NCBI RefSeq assembly: GCF_009939295.1
Contig: NZ_WVIC01000002.1
Span: forward strand, 1-64,000
DNA from: Petrachloros mirabilis ULC683
GTDB taxonomy: Bacteria; Cyanobacteriota; Cyanobacteriia; Thermosynechococcales; Thermosynechococcaceae
Reading direction: 5' to 3'
DNA length: 64,000 nucleotides
Shown: in pieces, positions 25,852-35,226 of the stretch
Layout of the letters: every line of letters begins with the position of its first letter
How positions within the stretch are numbered: position 1 is the stretch's first letter
Notes under the pieces: model-generated
What the model was told of the DNA's origin: nothing
What the model saw: only the letters and a program-made list of their open reading frames with translations
Database searches by the model: none
Translations under genes and position numbers: made by a program

Positions 25852-26955
25852 CTAAGACGGCAACTGTAGCCAAGACAATTCTGTTCCAGGGTAGAAATAC
25901 CCCAAAATCTGTTGAAAATTAAAATTTTGCTGAACCGCTAACTGTTGCGCCCCATTTTGGCTCATGCCAAATCCTCGATGCACCTCTTTAACAATGTCAT
26001 CAGACGCGGCATAGAGTGACTCAACCACCCCCCCCTGATAGGACAAAAAGAGTCCCCGAGTCGCATTGACTGCCTCGTGGGTAGTGTTGGTTTCAGTCGT
26101 TACGCCAGTATAGGCTTGCCACCGTGGGGTCGCACCCAGGTCATAGTCCGCACTGGCGGGTCGGGCAATATGTACCAGAGCATAGGAACGCGCCGCAATC
26201 GCCTGAGCCTTCAGGGCTTCTAAAGACCAAGACGCTGGCATCTCTGCCCCCACCACACTGTAGAGATAAGATTCTAAATCCAGGTGATTCACTGCCAGCA
26301 GTCGCTGCTCTCGGCGGATCACCTGCACAGGTCCTCGATACCAACGCCCTTCGACATAGACCAACCCATCCCCCTGGGGCTGCACCCACAAAACCGTTGG
26401 GGCTTGCCAATCTCCAATCTGAATTCCTTCTTGGGCAGGTATCGCCTGTACCGCAGATTGGGTGCCGAGCTCGCCAATGCGGTAGCCCTGGGCATCTGTA
26501 ATCACCGCCCCAGTGGACGCGCCCAAGGTCAGGGTAGAAGCACCGGTCGTAATCGCCACCCGCAGAGGCACCTGGGGAATCTCGGCGGGTGGCGTCGGAA
26601 TACTGGGCGTTACCGGCATGAGAAACGACTGACGCCTATCCGTTGAACTCGGAAACGGTTGCTGGTTTTTCAGTGATGAGGGAGACGCAGCCGGTGCTGG
26701 GGCGGCAGGGGGTTCTGGAGACGACTCAGGAGCAGTTTCAACCTGGGTCGATGCCTCAGGCTCTGGAATCGTTAACCAATCCAAACCCGACAACTCTAAG
26801 GCAGACTGCTCCAAAGCCTGTGGTTCCGACAGGGGCACATCTGATCGCTGCTGGATGACCGGTGGGATGGCCGCTGCGCCTAACAGTAGGGGCAACAGCA
26901 GTGGGGCAGCTTTTTTCAGTCCTGAGAGCCGCCGGAACAGAGTCGGTTTCGTCAT
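25852..26955 (-). CDS. SpoIID/LytB-domain protein
   Basis: A roughly 367-residue exported protein. A signal anchor (LSGLKKAAPLLLPLLLGAAA) is followed by a Pro/Ser/Glu-rich linker (about 50-115). The SpoIID domain occupies the C-terminal 200 residues: VNHLDLESYLYSVVGAEMPA, then SWSLEALKAQAIAARSYALV, AYTGVTTETNTTHEAVNATR and GVVESLYAAS. SpoIID is a lytic transglycosylase in sporulators; cyanobacterial homologues are presumed peptidoglycan enzymes. The catalytic Glu is probably in VVGAEMPASW. ATG 26955 is preferred over a start 12 codons upstream. Confidence 0.9.
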   Translation of the reverse strand: MTKPTLFRRLSGLKKAAPLLLPLLLGAAAIPPVIQQRSDVPLSEPQALEQSALELSGLDWLTIPEPEASTQVETAPESSPEPPAAPAPAASPSSLKNQQPFPSSTDRRQSFLMPVTPSIPTPPAEIPQVPLRVAITTGASTLTLGASTGAVITDAQGYRIGELGTQSAVQAIPAQEGIQIGDWQAPTVLWVQPQGDGLVYVEGRWYRGPVQVIRREQRLLAVNHLDLESYLYSVVGAEMPASWSLEALKAQAIAARSYALVHIARPASADYDLGATPRWQAYTGVTTETNTTHEAVNATRGLFLSYQGGVVESLYAASDDIVKEVHRGFGMSQNGAQQLAVQQNFNFQQILGYFYPGTELSWLQLPS

Positions 26956-27082
26956 AAGCAATGCGGGTAAAGACTCAGCTAGGGAATGCAAAAAGCCATT
27001 TTGGTATTCTAAGGGCTACGGGTGGAAAATGGCTTCCCCTTCAGGATGCCCCCAGGCCCATCACCTTCGACAAAGCGAGCCC

Positions 27083-27718
27083 ATGGCAACTATTTTGCGA
27101 GACTGGAGCTATCAATATCAGTGGCTATATGATGGGATTTCGCGCTTGGCGGCTCTAAGCGTTGGGGGCGAAGCCCGATTGCGCCGCTTAGCGTTGGCGG
27201 GCTTGCCCCTCACCCCACACATGGCCATACTCGATCTGTGCTGTGGTAGCGGTCAGACCACCCAAATTTTAGTTGAGCACTCCCAGGCGGTCACGGGTCT
27301 AGATGCCTCACCCCTCTCCCTCCAGCGAGCCCGACGGAATGTTCCTGAGGCTACCTATGTTGAGGCATTTGCAGAAGCGATGCCCTTCTCAAGGGATCAA
27401 TTTGACCTGGTACACACCAGTATGGCTCTCCATGAAATGCCCCCCGACACACTTCAGCAAATTTTGCTAGAGGTCTATCGTGTCCTCAAGCCCGGTGGGT
27501 TTTTTGCCCTCTTAGATTTCCATCGCCCCACCCAGATGGTCCTGTGGCCGGGTCTGGCACTTTTTCTGGCACTCTTTGAGACTGAGACGGCCTGGCAACT
27601 GCTGCGAACCGATCTCGCTGGCCAACTGACTGCATTGGGATTTCACCCAGTGACGAAGTACACTCAAGCCGGGGGTAGCTTACAAGTGATTCAGGCTCAA
27701 AAGCCGAACCCGAACTGA
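27083..27718 (+). CDS. Class I SAM-dependent methyltransferase
   Basis: A 211-residue Rossmann methyltransferase. Motif I is AILDLCCGSGQTTQILV, with the acidic end of strand 2 in VTGLDASPLSLQRAR. AEAMPFSRDQFDLVHTSMAL (motif II/post II) and LLEVYRVLKPGGFFALLDFH (motif III) follow. The set is UbiE/COQ5-like. It has a hydrophobic stretch near residue 155-175 that may sit on a membrane. The substrate is unknown. The start is ATG 27083, since the upstream frame overlaps the SpoIID promoter region and is not family-like. Confidence 0.85.
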   Translation: MATILRDWSYQYQWLYDGISRLAALSVGGEARLRRLALAGLPLTPHMAILDLCCGSGQTTQILVEHSQAVTGLDASPLSLQRARRNVPEATYVEAFAEAMPFSRDQFDLVHTSMALHEMPPDTLQQILLEVYRVLKPGGFFALLDFHRPTQMVLWPGLALFLALFETETAWQLLRTDLAGQLTALGFHPVTKYTQAGGSLQVIQAQKPNPN

Positions 27719-27737
27719 TTGAGGAGGTGAGCAGGCC

Positions 27738-28832
27738 ATGGCTTGGACAAGACGTCAATTGTTGATTGCGGGGGGGGGGTTGGTTGGCGTCGGACTGGCG
27801 CAAGGACTCAAGTTGCAGTCTGGCAATGGGTTGGCTCAAAGTCCTGTAATTCCTCCTGAGGGTCAGTCCTTGGCTATGGCCCCAGCGGGGTTCTATGCCC
27901 CCCCTCGGGGCAGCGTTCGCATTGCTGTGATTAGTGACCTCAATAGCCAGTACGGATCCACTCACTATGAGGCTGAGGTGATTGAGTCTATGCGGCTGTT
28001 GCCGCAGTGGAAACCCGATTTGGTGTTGTGTGGTGGCGACATGATTGCAGGACAGTCTTTGTCGCTGTCCCGAGGGCAAGTACAGGCCATGTGGGCAGCC
28101 TTTGATCGCCATGTGGCCGCTCCGTTGCGTCAGGCTGGTTTACCCTTTGGCTTTACCATCGGGAATCATGATGGGTCTGGGGCACTGGAACGAGAGGGTC
28201 GCTTTCGCTTTGCCCTGGATCGGGAGTTGGCTAGGGCGTATTGGAAGCAACCCAGCCATAATCCAGGACTTACTTTTGTGGATCAGGCTCAGTTTCCGTT
28301 CTCCTATACCTTTACCCAAAACCAGATTTTCTACTTGGTGTGGGATGCCTCAACCGCGCAGATTTCTGAAGCCCAACTGGGTTGGGTAGAGCGCAGTTTG
28401 GCCAGTGCGGCGGCTCAACAGGCTCGGCTGCGGATGGTGATTGGTCATTTGCCGCTATACGGTATTGCCGTGGGACGCGATCGCCCTGGGGAATTTTTGA
28501 ACCAAGCAGAACGGCTGCGATCGCTCCTAGAGCGGTACCGCGTCCATACCTATATCAGTGGCCATCACCACGCCTACTATCCGGGTCATCGCGGACAGTT
28601 ACAGCTTTTGCACACCGGAGCCTTGGGTAGCGGCCCGAGACGACTCCTGGGGAGCGATCGCACCCCCCAAAAAACCTTGACGATTGTGGATGTAAGCCTG
28701 GAACCAGCCAACACCCGCTACACCACCTATGACATGACCACCCGACAAGTCCTTGACTCACGCCAGTTGCCGACTCAGATTTCGGCCCCCAATGGCAGGG
28801 TCTTCCGTCGAGACATTAATCCTGGGGCGTGA
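27738..28832 (+). CDS. Metallophosphoesterase with probable Tat signal
   Basis: 364 residues. The N-terminus TRRQLLIAGGGLVGVGLAQG has a twin-arginine-like motif and hydrophobic core, so it is likely exported folded. The calcineurin-like phosphoesterase domain (about 57-320) shows VISDLNS (first block, with Asn where His is usual), LVLCGGDMIAG, IGNHDG, MVIGHLPLYG and ISGHHHAYY. The start codon lies 17 bp downstream of the methyltransferase stop, with GAGGAGG as ribosome-binding site. Substrate unknown; a Mn/Fe-dependent phosphomonoester or diester hydrolase is likely. Confidence 0.88.
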   Translation: MAWTRRQLLIAGGGLVGVGLAQGLKLQSGNGLAQSPVIPPEGQSLAMAPAGFYAPPRGSVRIAVISDLNSQYGSTHYEAEVIESMRLLPQWKPDLVLCGGDMIAGQSLSLSRGQVQAMWAAFDRHVAAPLRQAGLPFGFTIGNHDGSGALEREGRFRFALDRELARAYWKQPSHNPGLTFVDQAQFPFSYTFTQNQIFYLVWDASTAQISEAQLGWVERSLASAAAQQARLRMVIGHLPLYGIAVGRDRPGEFLNQAERLRSLLERYRVHTYISGHHHAYYPGHRGQLQLLHTGALGSGPRRLLGSDRTPQKTLTIVDVSLEPANTRYTTYDMTTRQVLDSRQLPTQISAPNGRVFRRDINPGA

Positions 28833-28857
28833 CAGCTTGTCGTCTCAGCGCTAAAAG

Positions 28858-29032
28858 CTACGGTGTATACACCTCTCTGGATAAACCCATTCCACCCTGC
28901 ATTAGCCCCCCCGACCCCCCAATTCTGGGGGGAGATCAACAAAAACTGGGACTATTTCCCCCCAGAATTGGGGGGCTAGGGGGGCGAGTGCAAAGATTTT
29001 GAATCTTTTCAAGACTTGTGTGTACACCGTAG
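28858..29032. repeat. Palindromic repeat, copy 3 with different ends
   Basis: Its core, G/C hairpins and GCGAGTGCAAAG are shared with copies 1 and 2. The outer ends are a distinct inverted repeat, CTACGGTGTATACAC (28858-28872) and GTGTGTACACCGTAG (29018-29032), 14 of 15 matching. The right end recurs as a direct copy (GACTTGTGTGTACAC at 29146-29160). Between 29033 and 29145 no gene is seen. Confidence 0.6.
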
Positions 29033-29169
29033 TGCTAAGGGGAGGGAACAATTTTCTCCGGCTTTCTCCCTGAGCCCTGCGGGCAGGCTTCGCCAAGGGC
29101 AAGGGGAGATTAAGGGAGCTAATGCAGGATGTGCGCAGTAAATTCGACTTGTGTGTACACTGTGAAGCG

Positions 29170-29751
29170 TTAAAAAGCGTCTAGGTGGAGGGTAAATCCT
29201 GGTAAAACGGTCTCATCCGAAAGTTCTGTTGGTAACGGGCGCGGTTCCGGGGCTTGGCCGGGTCGATAGATCTCAACCTGTTGTAACTGCGGATCTACCA
29301 ACCATGCCAGACGCACACCACTGTCGATATATTCCTGCATCTTGTCTTGGAGCGTGGGCAGGTCATCGGTGCGCGATCGCAACTCAATCACAAAATCCGG
29401 GGCAATGGGGGGAAACTTCTGGCGCTGTTCTGGGGCAAGCGCCTGCCAGCGGCTGTTTTCTATCCAGGCCACATCTGGCGACCGGCTGCTGCCGATGGGC
29501 AAGCGAAAAATCGTAGAAGAGCTAAAAACCTTACCCAGACCAGTTTGACGGTTCCAAAGACCTATGTCAATGCCGAGTTCAATTTCGCGGTTGCCACTTT
29601 CACCACCAACGGGGGGCATAAAGATTAAAACTCCTTGTCGATTGCGTTCAATATTCAGATCTGGGTTGTGAATGCAGAGTTGATAAAACTGCTCATCTGT
29701 GAGCTGTAGGGGGTCAATGTTGACCTTCAACATAGAGGTGAGCGGGGACAT
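29170..29751 (-). CDS. Uma2-family restriction-endonuclease-fold protein
   Basis: 193 residues. Uma2 (DUF820) proteins have a PD-(D/E)XK nuclease fold, are abundant in cyanobacteria, and have no demonstrated role. FSSSTIFRLPIGSSRSPDVAW holds the Asp and FPPIAPDFVIELRSRTDDLP the E-x-R/K pair. LAWLVDPQLQQVEIYRPGQ is the standard C-terminal strand block. A second, broken Uma2 gene is at 58825. ATG 29751 is used over a GTG three codons upstream. Confidence 0.9.
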   Translation of the reverse strand: MSPLTSMLKVNIDPLQLTDEQFYQLCIHNPDLNIERNRQGVLIFMPPVGGESGNREIELGIDIGLWNRQTGLGKVFSSSTIFRLPIGSSRSPDVAWIENSRWQALAPEQRQKFPPIAPDFVIELRSRTDDLPTLQDKMQEYIDSGVRLAWLVDPQLQQVEIYRPGQAPEPRPLPTELSDETVLPGFTLHLDAF

Positions 29752-29919
29752 AGCAGGCACCCTTAAACGCTATCTTCATAATGGCGCATTCGTTCACTGG
29801 ATGGAACTTTGCAGGTATGCGCAGCCTGGGACAAAATAGGGGCTAAAATAGCAGTCTATGTTGAGATCAAAATTTTGCCTCAAAGTCTTGCCTAAAAATA
29901 CAGTCCTCGCACCAGGGAC

Positions 29920-31668
29920 ATGGAGCATCTAACCTGTAGTCAAGGTCATCAAAATCCCCTGCAATCTCGCTTTTGCCAGTACTGCGGTGAGCAACTGGGG
30001 GAGCCCCAGGCTGTGGAGCAGGGAACCACTGTCCCGCCAACCGACCTGCAACCGATTTCAACCGCCCTCTCCACGGGCACTCGCCTGCGCGATCGCTACG
30101 TGATTCAAACTCAAATTGGCCAGGGTGGGTTTGGCCGAGCCTATCGGGCTGAAGATACGGGACGCTTTAATGAGCCTGTTGTCCTCAAAGAACTCTTGCC
30201 TTCAGTGCAGGGAACCTATGCCCTTAAAAAAGCAGAGGAGCTCTTCCAACGGGAAGCTCTCACGCTCCATCGACTGCAACACCCCCAAATCCCTCGCTTC
30301 TGGGAAATTTTTCAGGCTCAGCGACGGCTTTTTCTGGTGCAAGATTTTATCCCTGGCTCAACCTACCAGCAATTGCTGATGCAGCGGCAACAGCAGGGGC
30401 AAACCTTTTCTGAAACAGAGGTGCTGCAACTGCTGCGGGATCTGCTGCCCGTGTTGAGCTACCTTCACCACCAGGGAATTATTCATCGAGATATATCCCC
30501 CGACAACATTATTCGGCGAGACTCTGACCAACTACCAGTGCTCATTGATTTAGGGGGGGTGAAGCAAATTGCCCTAGAAATCGAACATCAGGTTGCTGAG
30601 CGCGATGGCTCTGGGGCAGGTGGCACCCGTCTCGGCAAAATTGGCTATTCTCCTGATGAGCAAATGCGGCTAGGTGTTGTCGCCCCCCACAGCGATCTCT
30701 ATGCCCTGGCGGTCACGTCCTTAGTGCTCTTGACGGGGAAATCTCCCCAAGACTTGCAAGACCCCTACAGCCTAGAGTGGCGGTGGCAGCAATGTGCCAC
30801 CGTCAGCCCCGCCTTGGCAACAGTCCTGGATCGAATGCTGGCGGCTCGTCCGGTGCATCGCTATGGGCAGGCCAGCGAAGTTTTGATGGCATTAACGCCC
30901 CCTGGTGACCGCAAAATTCCGGAGACAATTTATCAGCCTCAAGACTCCAGAACCCCTGAAGCAGTTGAGGTTGAGCATCCCACATTTGAAGATCCCCTTC
31001 CGTCGCGCTCCTCCAGTAACACTACTTTGTGGGTTATTGCCAGCTTGATTACCTTGTCCTTGTTGGGCTTAGGGGCTGCCTTCTACGGGCGTCAACTCAT
31101 TGGCTCTAACGAACCCGTCAATCCCAGCACCGCCTTGACCGAAGAGATGGCTCAAACCCAAGAGACACAAGCGATTCTTGAAGGTAATCCTAGCGACATT
31201 CAGATGGATGATCTGGTTGCTTTCCGCCATGAGTCTGGGGCGTTTGAGTGGGTTGTGCCCTCTAACTGGAGTGTCAGCGATCGCAGCGAATCCGACTTTG
31301 TCTCTGTGCAGTGGAGTGACCCCACCGGTTTAGCGTTCCTGACCGCCTTTGTTGTAACTGACCTTGAGGAACCCGATCTCGACACCTGGATCGAGGTGAC
31401 GCTCACCGCCCTGGAGAATACCGTTGGTCAGGAGACTGATTTTCAATTTGAAGGGGAGCGCACAGCCTTTGATGATGGGCAAGTCCGCCTGATATGGACT
31501 TACACAGAATCCGATACTGGGTCGTCGTTGATGATCCTGGGTAACACGTTTATGCAGGTACAAGGATCTCAGGCCGGCGTCATTCAGTTTCAGTTGCCCA
31601 GAGATGAATTTGAGAGACTCCAGCCCATGTTGGATCAGATTGTGAACGGTTTTATTCTCAGTCCTTGA
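29920..31668 (+). CDS. Membrane Ser/Thr protein kinase with zinc-ribbon N-terminus
   Basis: 582 residues. An N-terminal CSQGHQ...FCQYCG ribbon (residues 6-23) precedes the kinase domain (about 60-325). Seen: P-loop IGQGGFGRAYR (66-76), K90, catalytic HRDISPDN (189-196, in place of HRDLKPEN), DLGG (210-213, in place of DFG). A membrane helix follows near 363-385. The extracytoplasmic C-terminus (about 415-582) has a FEWVVPSNWSVSDRSESDFV block. This is the layout of SpkB/PknB-type cyanobacterial receptor kinases. HRD and the DLG Asp are present, so activity is plausible. Signal unknown. Confidence 0.9.
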   Translation: MEHLTCSQGHQNPLQSRFCQYCGEQLGEPQAVEQGTTVPPTDLQPISTALSTGTRLRDRYVIQTQIGQGGFGRAYRAEDTGRFNEPVVLKELLPSVQGTYALKKAEELFQREALTLHRLQHPQIPRFWEIFQAQRRLFLVQDFIPGSTYQQLLMQRQQQGQTFSETEVLQLLRDLLPVLSYLHHQGIIHRDISPDNIIRRDSDQLPVLIDLGGVKQIALEIEHQVAERDGSGAGGTRLGKIGYSPDEQMRLGVVAPHSDLYALAVTSLVLLTGKSPQDLQDPYSLEWRWQQCATVSPALATVLDRMLAARPVHRYGQASEVLMALTPPGDRKIPETIYQPQDSRTPEAVEVEHPTFEDPLPSRSSSNTTLWVIASLITLSLLGLGAAFYGRQLIGSNEPVNPSTALTEEMAQTQETQAILEGNPSDIQMDDLVAFRHESGAFEWVVPSNWSVSDRSESDFVSVQWSDPTGLAFLTAFVVTDLEEPDLDTWIEVTLTALENTVGQETDFQFEGERTAFDDGQVRLIWTYTESDTGSSLMILGNTFMQVQGSQAGVIQFQLPRDEFERLQPMLDQIVNGFILSP

Positions 31669-31988
31669 CCAAGCTTGTGATGGGTTTCAAGCCCTGCCCT
31701 TCAGGACAAAAGCGCAATATACTTATGCCAGCGGTGGGGCACACCGACTTTAATGGGCGTGTGAGCCTGAGAACCGCTATAAAGCGAGGCAAAAGCATTA
31801 TCCCATGGAAAAAATTGTGGGAATCTTAAGTGATTTAGAGGCAGAGGAGCTACAGGTAACCATCATGGCAGAATGTCGGCAGGTAGATTTGAATGGAGCT
31901 ATGGCAATTGCTGTGGGTGGGAGATCCCGGCACCCACGACGTTGATCCGTTAGGCTATTTGTGACAGTGCGATCGCAAGGATTTCTGC
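31669..31988. other. Gene-poor stretch with one small frame
   Basis: 320 bp between the kinase and tldD. A 46-codon frame (31805-31945) begins MEKIVGILSDLEAEELQVTI; no family is recognised and the ribosome-binding site is weak. The promoter of tldD should be here. A GCGATCGC octamer is at 31970. Confidence 0.4.
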
Positions 31989-33428
31989 ATGGACTTTGAT
32001 CTCAATCGTGCCCTCAACGTGCTTCAGACCGACGCCGATTGGATTGGGCTGCGCCAGGTGAGTGAAACCACCACCACCCGCTATGTTCGCGATGGTCATC
32101 CCCAAAGCAACCACAGACATCAGACCCAGGGCATCATGGTCGAAGTCTTGGCCAAAGGACAGTTTGGCTATGCCGCCACCAACCGTCTGGATCAAGAGAG
32201 CTTACAGGCCGCCACAGATCGGGCCTATGCCCAGGCAGTGGCCACTGCTCCCTGGGCGGTGCATTCCTTCACAACCGCAGTGCGCCCCCGAGCGGTGGGT
32301 CAATATCAGTCTCCGATACAGCAGCCCCTAGAGCTGATCAATGTGGCCGATTTGATGCAGTTGCTCACCCAGGTGTGTGCCACCCTTAAGGTTTGCGAAC
32401 AAATCGTCAAAACCACAGCTCTGGCGCAAACCGTCGAAACCGAGCACACCTTTGTCAGCAGCAATGGCTCTAGCGTTTACCAGCGCTTTTTCAGCATCAA
32501 CACCGACTACGGTGTGACGGCTCAGGATGGTACTGTGATTCAGCAGCGCACCGACAACGGCATGTTTGCCCGCTGCTACCAGGCCGGAGCTGAAGTCCTC
32601 GACCCCCAAGCTGTCCTGGATCGGGCGCAGCGGATTGGGGAGCAGGCCATCGAACTCCTCAGCGCCCCAGAATGCCCCACCACCACCACCACCTTGGTCT
32701 TGGCTCCCGACCAGATGATGCTACAAATCCATGAAAGTGTGGGGCACCCTCTGGAGCTGGATCGGATTCTGGGGGATGAGCGCAACTATGCGGGTTCTAG
32801 CTTTGTAAAGCTCTCGGACTTTGGTACTCTCACCTACGGGTCACCCCTAATGAATATTACCTTTGACCCCACCGTGCCGGGAGAGCTGGCCACCTATGCC
32901 TTTGATGACGCTGGGGTGCCTGCCACTCGGGAATATCTGATTCAGGAGGGGCGGCTGCTGCGGGGTCTGGGCAGCCTGGAGAGTCAGACCCGGGCAGGCG
33001 TGCCGGGGGTGGCCAACTTTCGGGCGACCTCCTGGAATCGCCCCCCCATTGACCGCATGGCCAACCTCAACCTGGAGCCAGGGGACACCCCCTTTGAGGA
33101 GATTATCGGATCCATTGAAAAGGGAATCTATATGGAGTCCAATAGCTCCTGGTCCATTGATGACTATCGCAACAAATTTCAGTTTGGCTGTGAGTATGCC
33201 CGCCGGATTGAAGATGGCCAGCTCACCCAGACCCTTCGCAATCCCAACTATCGGGGTATCACCAATCAGTTCTGGGGCAATCTGGTGCAGGTGGGCGATC
33301 GCAGCACCCTGGGGATGTATGGCACCCCTTACTGTGGGAAGGGGGAACCCAATCAGTGCATCCGAGTCGGTCATGCGGCTCCGGTTTGTGCATTTACCGA
33401 TATTGAAGTTTTTGGAGGCCATGGGTGA
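31989..33428 (+). CDS. tldD: Metalloprotease TldD
   Basis: TldD and TldE form a heterodimeric zinc protease that trims unfolded peptides; in E. coli it matures microcins and CcdA. 479 residues. The active site HESVGH (H248, E249, H252) is the TldD-type HExxxH. It is followed by LELDRILGDERNYAGSSFV, DDAGVPATREYLIQEGRL and a conserved C-terminal MYGTPYCGKGEPNQCIRVGH. It overlaps the next gene by 4 nt (GTGA), so the two subunits are translationally coupled. Confidence 0.95.
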   Translation: MDFDLNRALNVLQTDADWIGLRQVSETTTTRYVRDGHPQSNHRHQTQGIMVEVLAKGQFGYAATNRLDQESLQAATDRAYAQAVATAPWAVHSFTTAVRPRAVGQYQSPIQQPLELINVADLMQLLTQVCATLKVCEQIVKTTALAQTVETEHTFVSSNGSSVYQRFFSINTDYGVTAQDGTVIQQRTDNGMFARCYQAGAEVLDPQAVLDRAQRIGEQAIELLSAPECPTTTTTLVLAPDQMMLQIHESVGHPLELDRILGDERNYAGSSFVKLSDFGTLTYGSPLMNITFDPTVPGELATYAFDDAGVPATREYLIQEGRLLRGLGSLESQTRAGVPGVANFRATSWNRPPIDRMANLNLEPGDTPFEEIIGSIEKGIYMESNSSWSIDDYRNKFQFGCEYARRIEDGQLTQTLRNPNYRGITNQFWGNLVQVGDRSTLGMYGTPYCGKGEPNQCIRVGHAAPVCAFTDIEVFGGHG

Positions 33429-34816
33429 GCTTCACTGATATTAATTCTGATATTAATTCTGATATTAATTCTGATATTGATACTGATATTGGCACCTGGG
33501 AAGGAATCTTTAATCAACTCTGCGATCGCATCTTCACCAACCTCAATGCCCAAGAACATCTGGTGATCGAACTGGTGGGTGAGCACAGCCACTTCATGCG
33601 TCTAAACGGGGGCAAAGTCCGTCAAACTGGCACCGTTACAGATGGTGCCCTCACCTTGCGCCTCATGGCCGACCAGCGCACCGCCGCCGCCACCGTTCCC
33701 TTCACAGGCAACCTAGATCGAGACTCTATGGCTGGGCTGGAGAGCCTAGGCCATCTGCGCCAAGAGCTGCCCCAACTGCCCGTCGATCCCTATCTGGTGC
33801 TGCCCCAAAACCTGGGCTCTAGTCACGCCATGTACCGGGGCGATCTGCTTTCCCCCCAACAAGCTCCCCAGGCCATTCTGCCAGCGGTTCAGTCTGCGGA
33901 CTTTACGGGTCTCTATGCCGCTGGACCCATCCTTCGCGCCAATCGCAACTCGGCTGGGCAGCAGCACTGGTTTGCCACGGAAACCTTTGTGTTGGACTAT
34001 TCCATGATTGCCCCCTCCGAAAAGGCAGTGAAGGCGACCTATGCCGACACCCATTGGCATCAAGATCAGTTTGAAGCCCAAATTCAACAGGCCAGATCCC
34101 AGCTTCAGGTTTTGGATCGTCCCCGTCGAGATGTTGTCCCCGGACGTTATCGCACCTACTTTGCCCCAGCGGCTCTGGCCGATTTGGTGGGAATGCTCTC
34201 TTGGGGTGCTGTTAGTGAAGCCTCGCTACAGCAAGGGGGCAGTGCCCTCGGCAAGCTGCGGGAAGGCAAAACCCTATCGCCGCTGCTGAGCCTCCGGGAA
34301 GACTTTACCCATGGCACCGTTCCCCGCTTTAACAGCCATGGGGAAGTGGCTCCGGAAGTCTTGCCCATTTTGGCTGACGGGAAACTGGTCAATACCTTGA
34401 TCAATGCCCGCACCGCCAAAGAATATGACCTCACTAGCACCGCCGCCAACGGCTCCGAGAGTTTGCGCGCACCTGAAGTGGCCGTGGGCACCTTGCCCCC
34501 CGAAGCGGTGTTGTCAGCCTTGGGGACAGGACTCTATTTGTCGAATTTGCACTACCTTAACTGGAGCGATCGCAGCGGGGGTCGGATTACCGGCATGACC
34601 CGCTACGCCTGTTTTTGGGTTGAAAACGGCGAGATTGTCGCCCCAATTCAGGATCTACGCTTTGATGAGAGTCTCTATGCCTTTTGGGGCGACAACCTAG
34701 AGGCGCTAACCACCCATGCCGAATTTGTTCCTGATGTGGATACCTACGACATGCGTTCCCTCGGAGGCACTCGGGTTCCCGGAATGCTGGTGAATGCCTT
34801 TACCTTTACCCTCTAG
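33425..34816 (+). CDS. pmbA: TldE/PmbA-family protein
   Basis: 463 residues, the partner of TldD, which lacks the zinc motif as expected. The start is GTG overlapping the tldD stop. Residues 5-20 are a low-complexity DINS-repeat insert. The family core begins FTNLNAQEHLVIELVGE and includes KVRQTGTVTDGALTLRLMADQ, then LVGMLSWGAVSEASLQQGGSAL and the C-terminal RDLRFDESLYAFWGDNLEAL-type end. The pair is widespread in cyanobacteria; targets are unknown. Confidence 0.93.
   Translation: MSFTDINSDINSDINSDIDTDIGTWEGIFNQLCDRIFTNLNAQEHLVIELVGEHSHFMRLNGGKVRQTGTVTDGALTLRLMADQRTAAATVPFTGNLDRDSMAGLESLGHLRQELPQLPVDPYLVLPQNLGSSHAMYRGDLLSPQQAPQAILPAVQSADFTGLYAAGPILRANRNSAGQQHWFATETFVLDYSMIAPSEKAVKATYADTHWHQDQFEAQIQQARSQLQVLDRPRRDVVPGRYRTYFAPAALADLVGMLSWGAVSEASLQQGGSALGKLREGKTLSPLLSLREDFTHGTVPRFNSHGEVAPEVLPILADGKLVNTLINARTAKEYDLTSTAANGSESLRAPEVAVGTLPPEAVLSALGTGLYLSNLHYLNWSDRSGGRITGMTRYACFWVENGEIVAPIQDLRFDESLYAFWGDNLEALTTHAEFVPDVDTYDMRSLGGTRVPGMLVNAFTFTL
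33437..33484 (+). repeat. 12-bp in-frame tandem repeat in pmbA
   Basis: GATATTAATTCT occurs three times exactly (33437-33472), then a degenerate copy (33473-33484). Each unit encodes Asp-Ile-Asn-Ser. Being a multiple of three, it can change copy number without shifting the frame. Confidence 0.9.
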
Positions 34817-34820
34817 CTAG

Positions 34821-34873
34821 TTGGAGCCTAGGCTCCAATCAAAAACCTCCGGTAAAACCGGAGGTTTTTGATT
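34821..34873 (+). terminator. Two-hairpin terminator after tldD-pmbA
   Basis: The palindrome TTGGAGCCTAGGCTCCAA (34821-34838) is followed by a perfect 17-bp stem (34837-34853 with 34857-34873, 3-nt loop). The right arm ends GGTTTTTGATT, giving the T-run. It starts 5 bp after the stop and should terminate strongly. The A-rich left arm would also serve the reverse direction. Confidence 0.9.
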
Positions 34874-35226
34874 TGGGACTTTATAAGCGATACAAAAAGA
34901 GAACATTGTATTGGCATTCCATGAACGTAGAATGAGGCAGTATACAGAGTTTGCGGTAGCATCGTAGTAGCGGCGCAGGCTAACAATGTGCTGGTGTGGA
35001 CGGTACAGAGATTATCGGTGAGAGTTCAAGGTTATCTGCCGCCGCACAACTACACCGTTGTACTGCCTGAGTTATCGGTTAGGGCACAGTTTGAAGCCTA
35101 TCTGTAGGTTGCAAATGCCCAGTGCATTCAAACCTGGGTTTGTGGTTTGGCTGAGCAGATGTTGATGAGATAAGATTGGGGTAGATCCATGCTGGGTATA
35201 GCTTTCAACTCTAGGAGGTAAGCAGT
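34874..35226. other. Gene-free stretch before a toxin-antitoxin pair
   Basis: 350 bp with short broken frames and no recognised family. A plus-strand frame near 34975-35107 reads like degraded coding sequence. The strong AGGAGGT at 35213-35219 belongs to the leader frame at 35227. Confidence 0.5.

Noticed and set aside
27486-28112. 208-codon minus-strand frame
   Set aside because: Spans the methyltransferase and phosphoesterase genes on the other strand; no domain.
32847-33422. 191-codon minus-strand frame
   Set aside because: Complement of tldD, which is strongly supported; no independent ribosome-binding site or family.
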